Assembly: GCA_945787595.1 (NCBI GenBank)
Contig: CALZJV010000501.1
Location: 1-6,280, forward strand
Length of the DNA: 6,280 bases
Direction of reading: 5' to 3'
Origin: an uncultured Desulfobacterales bacterium
Lineage (GTDB): Bacteria; Desulfobacterota; Desulfobacteria; Desulfobacterales; JAFDCJ01
Positions within the stretch are counted from its first letter, which is position 1, and each line of letters starts with the position of its first letter. The notes under the pieces were generated by a model. It saw only the letters and a list, made by a program, of their open reading frames with translations. It did no database searches and was not told where the DNA came from. Both the position numbers and the translations under genes were made by a program. Shown in pieces: positions 1-4,892 of this stretch.

Positions 1-1
1 C

Positions 2-307
2 ACCAACCTCCCAGTTACCAGCTTTTATGTAAAAATAAAGGCCTCGTTCGGTATCATGATAGACTGAACAATCGGGATAATAGCGGTATTTGTGTTTGGC
101 CCGATATCCATGGGCCTTGGCATGTGCAGGAGGACCGCCTTTCTTATGCTTATGTTTATGCTCTGCCTTCGAATACCCTGAATCGTCTTTTCTTTCATAT
201 TTTGCTTTGATTTTAGTCCCGGCACAGCCGAAAGTGAAAATAGTCGAGATGATGAAAAAGCAAGCTGCTAATCCAATAAACAATCTTTTTGCCAGAGTGT
301 TGTTCAT
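2..307 (-). CDS. Small His/Lys-rich lipoprotein, partial (C-terminus beyond left edge)
   Basis: The frame opens with ATG at 305-307 on the minus strand and stays open for 102 codons to the window edge, so the C-terminus is missing. The start is supported by GGGAGG (316-321) eight bases upstream. The N-terminus is a lipoprotein signal: Lys7/Arg8, a hydrophobic stretch at about residues 9-27, then TFGC with Cys28 as the probable lipidated residue. The lipobox is imperfect, with Phe at -2. After a charged spacer (30-50) comes a basic His/Lys run (KHKHKKGGPPAHAKAHGYR, about 51-69), then an aromatic segment with KYRYYPDCSVY (73-83) and GLYFY (89-93). This arrangement recalls short uncharacterised exported proteins of deltaproteobacteria; I recall the pattern but not a named family. 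Function is unknown. The His-rich run could bind metal, which is inference. It would sit on the periplasmic side of the inner or outer membrane. Confidence 0.75.
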   Translation of the reverse strand, partial: MNNTLAKRLFIGLAACFFIISTIFTFGCAGTKIKAKYERKDDSGYSKAEHKHKHKKGGPPAHAKAHGYRAKHKYRYYPDCSVYHDTERGLYFYIKAGNWEVG

Positions 308-483
308 GTAATTATCCTCCCATGCAGGTCATATTTTTTGTCCATCACTTATTAATCGGCAATTTGGATGTGATCTTTAGTTGGACGGATAAATATATCG
401 GGGTTACCCGAGCAACCCGTCCACTGCAACCTGATCGGATGCTGATTGTGCTGTGAATACGGTGGTGTTGGCAATGAGTGACT

Positions 484-618
484 ATGGATGATGAGTATTA
501 TCACCGTCCGGAGGCCGGGGTTGCCTATCGGGGTAATACGCTATGGAAAGCCGCAATAAGGGGAGCTGTGGGAGGCACCAGGTCCTGTTCTCAAATGAGA
601 GGATATCACAGGATTTGA
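484..618 (+). pseudogene. Possible remnant of a glycine-zipper-like exported protein (44 codons)
   Basis: An ATG at 484-486 opens a 44-codon frame ending in TGA at 616-618. The predicted peptide begins MDDEYYHRPEAGVAYRG and contains WKAAIRGAVGG (about residues 21-31), which is faintly like the Gly/Ala-rich zipper segments of small outer-membrane or periplasmic proteins. No good ribosome binding site precedes it, a stop (TGA 475-477) lies just upstream in frame, and the Gly-rich part ends after one repeat, where real zipper proteins continue. It may be a frameshifted scrap or a chance ORF. Confidence is low, and it is recorded mainly because the 308-964 stretch is otherwise empty. Confidence 0.15.
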
Positions 619-760
619 GGGTCACCAATTTTAATGATTAGTTGGAGATCAACACTGCCGGTCACCGGCGCTAAATACGTCATGCGAAATAGTCTTAAGG
701 CTAAACTGAACTGCAGGTATTTGGATACTCGTGTGAAACTTCATTCAAAATAACAGTTTT

Positions 761-874
761 GCCACTAAGGCACTAAGACACGAAGTGATTGTATATATTT
801 GAAATCATTATATCTATTTGGGTAAGGAATCAATAAATTCCACTGTAATCTTGGTGCCTTGGTGTCTTTGTGGC
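761..874. repeat. Inverted repeat with arms of CACNAAGN units
   Basis: The left arm (761-785) reads GCCAC-TAAGG-CACTAAGA-CACGAAG. The right arm (850-874), read on the minus strand, is GCCACAAAGA-CACCAAGG-CACCAAG. The arms match at 20 of 25 positions, and every mismatch falls on one of the two variable positions of an 8-bp unit CACNAAGN. The 64-bp interior is AT-rich and non-coding. From general knowledge, runs of this kind (CACNAAGN tandem, often in inverted pairs) are scattered through intergenic regions of many deltaproteobacterial and other environmental genomes. They lack an established function. Here it sits about 90 bp beyond the 3' end of the flavoprotein gene, where a transcript could fold into a long stem. 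Confidence 0.7.
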
Positions 875-964
875 TGAACAGAAAACACCAAAGTTTCTTT
901 ATCGATCAGACTGGACGCTCGCGGCCAGAGGCGGTGCTTATATGAATCTGCTTTATGGATATAA

Positions 965-1714
965 CTATTGCGGCGGCTTGATCCAGGTGCCATCTTTGCG
1001 GTAAGCGACACTCACAGCCTTAAGTGCAGCTTTTTTCTCAACGAAGCGGGATTTCATCCCAATCAGCCAATCCTTGTGCTTGAGCAGCTCCGCTTTGCTG
1101 AGAAACATTTCATGGTCGCTCCGTTCGATGTTAATAACTGGTGTGCCGGAACTTGCGTCCATGGTGCCGCGGTTACTGCAAAGCATGCAGCGGATGTCAG
1201 CTCCGCCCAAAAACCGGAAGCTGTCTCCGCCGCAAACCGGACATCTGGGACCCATCGGTTTGAAGACAGAGTTGAAGAGGGACTTGCCAAGTTGTGCAGC
1301 AGTCGATCGATTTTCTTCATTCAGGAAAACCTCGCCGGGCAAAGCGCCATAAACTACCCGGGTCATTTTTCTATCGGTGAAAGTCATTTTTAGAAAATTT
1401 TCAACGCCAAGAAGTCCATGCCCTTCTTTGCCCGCAATACCTGCAATACAGATCCCGACGGAAGGCGTGCCAAACAAGCGATCAATGCAGGCATAAAGGG
1501 CAAAGCTCCTATCAACAAATCGTTTCAAAGACGCATTGGCGCCCAGAAAATAGGTGGGCGCAGCCAAAATGATGGCATCCGCCGCGCACATGGCATCGAC
1601 GATCGTATAAAGATCGTCCTTAATAACAGAGATGTTGCGGCTGATTTCCTTTATCATGATTTCGCTATTGCCCAGCTTGCGCGGCGAGCCAATTATTCCT
1701 AAAACGTTTTTCAT
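965..1714 (-). CDS. NAD(P)H-dependent FMN reductase-family flavoprotein with C-terminal zinc ribbon, internally shortened
   Basis: This is a 249-residue flavodoxin-fold protein of the NADPH-dependent FMN reductase / iron-sulfur flavoprotein group. The N-terminus has the FMN phosphate loop (GSPRKLGNS, residues 9-17). DAIILAAPTYFLGANASLKRF (46-66) is the strand-loop that contacts FMN in this family. A C-terminal extension holds CPVCGG (158-163) and CMLC (176-179), four cysteines spaced like a zinc ribbon. The start at 1712-1714 is chosen because GGAG (1720-1723) lies five bases upstream and the typical 'MKxVLGIIGSPRK' opening begins there; the frame extends further upstream without family-like sequence. 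Oddity: residue 28 runs straight into VIKDDL. Relatives have about 30-40 residues there, including a Cys-rich cluster. The gene otherwise looks intact. It lies 73 bp after the ureohydrolase fragment on the same strand. It probably acts as a cytoplasmic redox enzyme; the physiological substrate is unknown. Confidence 0.85.
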   Translation of the reverse strand: MKNVLGIIGSPRKLGNSEIMIKEISRNISVIKDDLYTIVDAMCAADAIILAAPTYFLGANASLKRFVDRSFALYACIDRLFGTPSVGICIAGIAGKEGHGLLGVENFLKMTFTDRKMTRVVYGALPGEVFLNEENRSTAAQLGKSLFNSVFKPMGPRCPVCGGDSFRFLGGADIRCMLCSNRGTMDASSGTPVINIERSDHEMFLSKAELLKHKDWLIGMKSRFVEKKAALKAVSVAYRKDGTWIKPPQ

Positions 1715-1719
1715 TTTAT

Positions 1720-1723
1720 CTCC
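1720..1723 (-). promoter_or_regulatory. Ribosome binding site deciding the flavoprotein start
   Basis: GGAG on the minus strand, in the context ACTGGAGATAAA-ATG, with five bases to the ATG at 1712-1714. The open frame extends 37 codons upstream to 1825, but the site and the conserved MKNVLGIIGSPRK opening both favour the shorter protein. Confidence 0.7.
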
Positions 1724-1787
1724 AGTTTCGGTTTTAAAAAGACAAATTGAATGCAACCCATACGATAATTTTAATGAGCTGCAAAGT

Positions 1788-2063
1788 TCATTCGCCAATT
1801 TGGCCGTTGTGGGCCAACGTTCCAATGAAATTTATGATCAACTCGGCGCCGGTTGAGGCGCTTAAGCTATTGATATCCAGCTCTGGCCTGATCTCAAAAA
1901 GGCCGATACCCACGACGGATCCCTTTCGGGCAATTCCTCTCACCAGATACGTGATTTCATCAAATGTAAGCCCACCGGGGCTGGGGAAGAGCACCCCCGG
2001 TGCGATGGCAGTATCGAATGCATCGGCATCAATGGTTATCAAATTCTGCTTTAATCTCCTCAT
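1788..2063 (-). pseudogene. C-terminal fragment of an agmatinase/arginase-family ureohydrolase
   Basis: The 91-codon frame matches the last third of ureohydrolases, the Mn-dependent enzymes that cleave guanidino compounds to urea (agmatine to putrescine in agmatinase). Visible landmarks are TIDADAFDTAIAPG (residues 10-23), corresponding to the third metal motif SxDxDxxDPxxAPG; SPGGLTFDE (28-36); and a Glu in LFEIRPELD (55-63). The C-terminal helix ELIINFIGTLAH (74-85) also looks complete. The first two metal motifs (GGDH and DAHxD) and roughly 200 N-terminal residues are absent, and no frame upstream restores them: TGA sits immediately before the ATG at 2061-2063. In the +1 frame a start at 2065-2067 reads MNEEIKAEFDNH and then stops. 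Enzyme activity is not expected. The DP of the motif is DT here, consistent with relaxed selection or an atypical subfamily. A short expressed protein cannot be excluded. Confidence 0.75.
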
Positions 2064-2074
2064 TCATAAAACAA

Positions 2075-2092
2075 CTTGTAAATTATTACAAG
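2075..2092. promoter_or_regulatory. Perfect palindrome CTTGTAA-ATTA-TTACAAG, operator-like
   Basis: Two 7-bp arms (2075-2081 and 2086-2092) are perfectly complementary around a 4-bp ATTA spacer. The size and AT-rich dyad are typical of a site bound by a dimeric winged-helix repressor. It lies 11 bp upstream of the ATG of the leftward ureohydrolase fragment and about 190 bp upstream of the rightward chrA, so it could govern either direction. No regulator gene is present in the window. As RNA it would form only a short AU-rich stem, so a DNA-binding role is more likely than a terminator. Confidence 0.5.
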
Positions 2093-2093
2093 A

Positions 2094-2121
2094 TTTCGGA
2101 CATATTCTTGCTAATCCGAAA
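2094..2121. repeat. Second inverted repeat TTTCGGA-N14-TCCGAAA
   Basis: The arms at 2094-2100 and 2115-2121 are perfect 7-bp complements around a 14-bp spacer. The element begins two bases after the neighbouring CTTGTAA/TTACAAG palindrome. A dyad with one-and-a-half-turn spacing next to another dyad suggests a compound control region, but either could be chance in AT-rich sequence. Confidence 0.4.
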
Positions 2122-2137
2122 ATTGGCTGATTGGATG

Positions 2138-2287
2138 TGACCTGCCTTCCAGATGTTCAAAGAATAATATGGTGAGGAGGCTTCTCGGGAGTATATCCAG
2201 CACCTTGCAGACGATTTGAAGGGTAAGTTCAACCACCTCGTCGAGGAAGTCCAAACCCTGATGGACAAAACCAAGGAGGATTCATGA
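2138..2287 (+). pseudogene. Remnant of the C-terminus of an unidentified helical protein, with in-frame stop, overlapping chrA start
   Basis: In one frame the plus strand reads PAFQMFKE, then TAA (2165-2167), then a 39-codon run starting YGEEASREYIQHLADD and ending in TLMDKTKEDS with TGA at 2285-2287. The run is strongly charged and amphipathic, like a C-terminal helix or short coiled coil. Changing the TAA to a CAA would join both parts into one helix, so a nonsense mutation is likely. No usable start with a Shine-Dalgarno site exists after the stop. The terminal TGA overlaps the ATG of chrA (ATGA), the classic layout of translationally coupled neighbours, which implies the intact ancestor preceded chrA in an operon. 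I do not recognise the family; a small regulator is possible but unproven. Confidence 0.45.
2273..2279 (+). promoter_or_regulatory. Strong ribosome binding site of chrA
   Basis: AAGGAGG, four bases before the ATG at 2284-2286. It is nearly the full anti-Shine-Dalgarno complement and fixes the start of the chromate transporter. It lies inside the final codons of the upstream remnant. Confidence 0.8.
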
Positions 2288-3603
2288 CGACGCAATCCAA
2301 GCCATTACCGTCAACAGCGGTTTCATTCAAGGAAGCCTTGAAGTTCTGGACAAAATTGGGATTCATCAGCTTCGGTGGTCCGGCCGGTCAGATCGCCATT
2401 ATGCATCAAGAAGTGGTGGAACACCGAAAATGGATCGGTGAAAATCCGTTCCTGCGGGCTCTCAACTTCTGCATGCTTTTGCCCGGACCCGAGGCTCAGC
2501 AACTGGCTACCTACATTGGTTGGCGGCTGCATGGTACTTTGGGCGGTATCGCGGCAGGATCGCTTTTCGTGATCCCTTCGATTTTCGTCATGTTGCTGTT
2601 AAGCTATCTGGCCGTGGCCCATATCGACATCCCGGCTGTGGCAGCCGCTTTCTACGGCATCCAGCCGGTGGTGGTGGCCGTCGTGATCGAAGCGGTGTTG
2701 CGCATCGGCAAAAAGGCGCTAAAACATAGCGTGCTCTATGCATTTGCCGCTTTGGCGTTTGTCGCCATCTTTTTCTTCAAAATCCCGTTTCCCTATATCG
2801 TGGCCGCGGCAGCGCTTGGCGGTTTGCTCATGCAGCGACGGTTGCCGCAGGTTTTTTGCACAGGCAGCTTTGACGAACAAACCCGTGAATGCCGTATCGA
2901 GACCGAACCCGCCACAGACCGAAACAGCACCCGACCGTCTTTTTCCCATGTCTTACGGGTCTTTATTACTTGCCTCTTCTTGTGGACTTTTGTGGTTGGG
3001 TGCATATGGATCTGGCGAGGGCCCGGCGACACGTTGACGCAGATCGGTCTGTTTTTCACCAAGGCCGCCTTTGTCACGTTCGGTGGCGCTTACGCCGTAC
3101 TGAGCTATATCACCGAAGTTTCGGTATCCAACGGCTGGCTCTCCACCCAGCAGATGTTGATCGGACTCGGTCTGGCTGAATCCACCCCTGGCCCATTGAT
3201 CATGGTGACCCAGTACGCTGGTTTTCTGGCGGCCTGGAACTTGCCCGGTGGGCTCAATTCTTTAACGGCGGGAATCATCGGTGCCCTGCTCACGACCTAT
3301 GTGACGTTTCTGCCCTGCTTTTTCTTCATCTTCGCCGGTGCGCCATTTATCGAGGCCATGGCCGGCAACCAACGCATTCAGGCTGCACTCACCGGCGTTA
3401 CCGCAGCGGTGGTGGGCGTGGTACTCAACTTGGCGGTCTGGTTCGGGTATAAGGTGATTTTGCCCAGCAATGGTATCGATCTTTTTGGACTGACATCCGC
3501 CGTAATCTCGCTACTACTGCTACAGAAATTTCACCTCCGAATCCACTATCTGGTGCTTGTGGGCGCTGCGGCAGGTGTGATCTGGCGAATGGTGGTTTTA
3601 TAA
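2284..3603 (+). CDS. chrA: Chromate transporter, CHR family, two-domain (long) form
   Basis: This 439-residue inner-membrane protein is full length for long-chain CHR proteins, which are built from two homologous membrane domains. The N-terminal half carries the family signature: FWTKLGFISFGGPAGQIA (21-38), WIGENPFLRAL (50-60), and the LLPGPEAQQLATYIGW loop (65-80), followed by hydrophobic segments near 86-112, 118-138 and 151-183. A polar linker (about 190-220) leads to the second half, which repeats the pattern: FFTKAAFVTFGGAYAVL (257-273), GWLS (284-287) and GLAESTPGPLIMVTQ (296-310). Membrane segments follow near 325-350, 365-390 and 398-437. Characterised members export chromate across the inner membrane, conferring resistance; other members may carry sulfate-like anions, so the substrate is inferred. 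It is driven by its own AAGGAGG site and overlaps the remnant upstream by four bases. It ends at TAA and faces the leftward hydrolase gene. No chrB or other chromate gene is nearby. Confidence 0.93.
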   Translation: MTTQSKPLPSTAVSFKEALKFWTKLGFISFGGPAGQIAIMHQEVVEHRKWIGENPFLRALNFCMLLPGPEAQQLATYIGWRLHGTLGGIAAGSLFVIPSIFVMLLLSYLAVAHIDIPAVAAAFYGIQPVVVAVVIEAVLRIGKKALKHSVLYAFAALAFVAIFFFKIPFPYIVAAAALGGLLMQRRLPQVFCTGSFDEQTRECRIETEPATDRNSTRPSFSHVLRVFITCLFLWTFVVGCIWIWRGPGDTLTQIGLFFTKAAFVTFGGAYAVLSYITEVSVSNGWLSTQQMLIGLGLAESTPGPLIMVTQYAGFLAAWNLPGGLNSLTAGIIGALLTTYVTFLPCFFFIFAGAPFIEAMAGNQRIQAALTGVTAAVVGVVLNLAVWFGYKVILPSNGIDLFGLTSAVISLLLLQKFHLRIHYLVLVGAAAGVIWRMVVL

Positions 3604-3616
3604 ACCCTAGCGTTGC

Positions 3617-3719
3617 AAAAGCCGGAGGGCTTCAGAGCCAAGGCGTCAAGGGTGAAGTTGTAGTAGTTTACCATCCGCCTGCGGCGGAACAACACAGGAT
3701 CTGAAGTGCTCCGGCTTTT
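3617..3719. repeat. 103-bp inverted-repeat element with nested GC hairpin
   Basis: The left end (3617-3635, AAAAGCCGGAGGGCTTCAG) and right end (3701-3719, CTGAAGTGCTCCGGCTTTT) are complementary at 17 of 19 positions. Inside lies a perfect 6-bp hairpin TCCGCC-TGC-GGCGGA (3674-3688). The whole folds as a long stem with a side hairpin in either strand. The size, terminal inverted repeats and lack of a transposase gene fit a small non-autonomous repeat (MITE- or REP-like). No clear target-site duplication is seen at the edges. A minus-strand frame across the centre begins MVNYYNFTLDALALK, but it has no ribosome binding site and is probably a by-product of the repeat. Confidence 0.6.
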
Positions 3720-3723
3720 CGCG
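3617..3723. terminator. Possible bidirectional terminator between chrA and the hydrolase genes
   Basis: The stem of the inverted-repeat element ends in GGCTTTT on the plus strand and, read on the minus strand, also in GGCTTTT. It lies 13 bp after the chrA stop and about 115 bp beyond the leftward hydrolase stop. Convergent placement supports termination from both sides. The long 65-nt loop and short T-run are atypical for a simple intrinsic terminator, so confidence is moderate. Confidence 0.4.
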
Positions 3724-3833
3724 CTGTTTCAGGATAAACAACCTGCTTTTTTATGCATCTTTGCAAGAACTCTAGCGCCTTGCTTTTCAGTGTTTTGGAA
3801 AAAGCAGAACTTGTTGTACTTTGTGCGTCCCAG

Positions 3834-4856
3834 TTATTTCAGAAACTCAAGAACTTTTGTGTTCACCATTTCGGCCTGCACAATAGTTAAGTCGTGACCG
3901 GCATTGGGAATAACCACTGTTTTTATATGGGGTGCCACTTTATGAAGGCGTTGGATGGCTTTCTGAGCAGAATATATTTTTTCGTGTTCACCGACTAAAT
4001 AGAATGCAGGCACTTTTATGCTTTTTAATTCCCCATCCTCCAAAACAGTCGGGTTAACCAACCGGCTTGGTTTAAAGGACCTGATACGCACCAACGCTGC
4101 CTCCACCTCTTCGTCTAACATTATTCGGCTGGCTTCATCTTTTTTCGCCAAATCCTCCAGTAGCCAGTACATAAAACTATTGGTGAAGTAACGATGAGGC
4201 ACTAAGCAGAGAACTGCTCGCATGATCCACTCTAACCTTAGGGGTAACACTGTGCCGGCCGGCGCCAGTAACACAATTTTATTGAGTCGGTCTGGAAAAC
4301 GGAGTGCATACTGACCTGTTAGCCAGCCTCCATATGACAGGCCCATAAGATTGATATTGTTTGCTAACTCAAGAGCACTGAACAACTCATCGAGCCAGTT
4401 CACAAAGTCATCCGGGACCTTTATGGTTTTCGTGTATATGCTTCGACCATAATCATAAATATTATCCACCGCATAGACTCTATAGCTCTTGGATAGCGCT
4501 TCTATGTTTGGCATCCATTGTAACGAATTGCCACCGCCTCCATGCAGCAGCACCAGCGGCGGGGCACCGACTGGCCCGCTTAACCGGACAAATGTTTGGC
4601 CGTAAGAAGTGTCCACCAATCTGGTCTCCGAATCGACTGGCCACTTCTTGGCCCTTATATCATATAAAGTAAGATACTGCTCCTTTGCGGTCATTGATCG
4701 AAAAGGGTGATATGCTGTCATTTCTATATCTTCTGGTCCCGAGAATAACCATACGCTGACACCAATCATCATAGTGACTACCAGAACCGTAATCGTTCCA
4801 CATCCAATAAGCAAAAACTTAAAGACCGGCTTTTTCTTTGATTGATAATTATTCAT
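3834..4856 (-). CDS. Membrane-anchored alpha/beta hydrolase
   Basis: This 340-residue alpha/beta-hydrolase-fold protein has a basic N-terminus (KSKKKP-like, residues 6-10) and one hydrophobic helix (about 12-38), most likely a signal anchor placing the domain outside the cytoplasmic membrane. Family landmarks follow: PLVLLHGGGGNSLQW (100-114), the oxyanion-hole loop; VYAVDNIYDYGRS (127-139); the nucleophile elbow GLSYGG with Ser174; LVGEHEKIY (287-295) with Glu292 at the position where the acid usually lies; and NAGHDL with His321. The acid is thus probably Glu, not Asp. Substrate is unknown; esterase or lipase-like chemistry on hydrophobic esters is inferred. AAAGGA (4866-4871) lies nine bases before the start at 4854-4856. 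It is the second gene of a pair, 36 bp after a paralogue with the same layout from residue 75 onward. The transcript faces the terminator-like repeat beyond its stop. Confidence 0.88.
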   Translation of the reverse strand: MNNYQSKKKPVFKFLLIGCGTITVLVVTMMIGVSVWLFSGPEDIEMTAYHPFRSMTAKEQYLTLYDIRAKKWPVDSETRLVDTSYGQTFVRLSGPVGAPPLVLLHGGGGNSLQWMPNIEALSKSYRVYAVDNIYDYGRSIYTKTIKVPDDFVNWLDELFSALELANNINLMGLSYGGWLTGQYALRFPDRLNKIVLLAPAGTVLPLRLEWIMRAVLCLVPHRYFTNSFMYWLLEDLAKKDEASRIMLDEEVEAALVRIRSFKPSRLVNPTVLEDGELKSIKVPAFYLVGEHEKIYSAQKAIQRLHKVAPHIKTVVIPNAGHDLTIVQAEMVNTKVLEFLK

Positions 4857-4892
4857 CCGTTCTGTTCCTTTTGTTAATCACCAGCTGTAATC

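Larger units (their letters stand above)
308..964. other. 657-bp intergenic stretch without a convincing intact gene
   Basis: It separates two leftward genes: the lipoprotein, whose 5' end lies at 307, and the flavoprotein, whose 3' end lies at 965. The lipoprotein promoter should therefore be inside it, near 320-400, but no clean -35/-10 pair is visible. Small structures include GGACGG/CCGTCC arms (383-388 and 417-422) enclosing GGGTT/AACCC (401-405 and 414-418), and a 13-bp palindrome GCCGGTCACCGGC (657-669). The larger CACNAAGN inverted repeat (761-874) and a doubtful short ORF (484-618) are listed separately. No ORF on either strand shows a recognisable domain. Short stop-broken frames with plausible codons suggest part of it is decayed coding sequence. 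Confidence 0.6.

Noticed and set aside
761..874. CRISPR array
   Set aside because: The CACNAAGN units are contiguous with 8-bp period and inverted, with no spacers and no cas genes nearby.
968..1393. Plus-strand open frame of 141 codons opposite the flavoprotein gene
   Set aside because: It is antisense to a gene with clear motifs, has no ribosome binding site and no recognisable domain. The overlapping plus-strand frames at 1074-1352 and 1418-1702 are shadows for the same reason.
2793..3077. Antisense and alternate-frame ORFs inside chrA
   Set aside because: The chrA frame is complete with membrane segments and family signatures. The alternates are basic or Arg-rich translations typical of shadow frames.
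3604..3675. Small minus-strand peptide beginning MVNYYNFTLDALALK
   Set aside because: It starts inside the inverted-repeat element without a ribosome binding site, and its frame follows the repeat arms. It is best seen as a by-product of the repeat.
3617..3740. Integron attC site
   Set aside because: The element has inverted arms and a nested hairpin, but the expected RYYYAAC and GTTRRRY core sites at its ends are absent and there is no integrase or cassette array.
3782..3807. Hairpin GCTTTTC/GAAAAAGC as terminator of the hydrolase genes
   Set aside because: The stem is short, AT-rich and imperfect with no following T-run on the minus strand. The 3617-3719 element is the better candidate.
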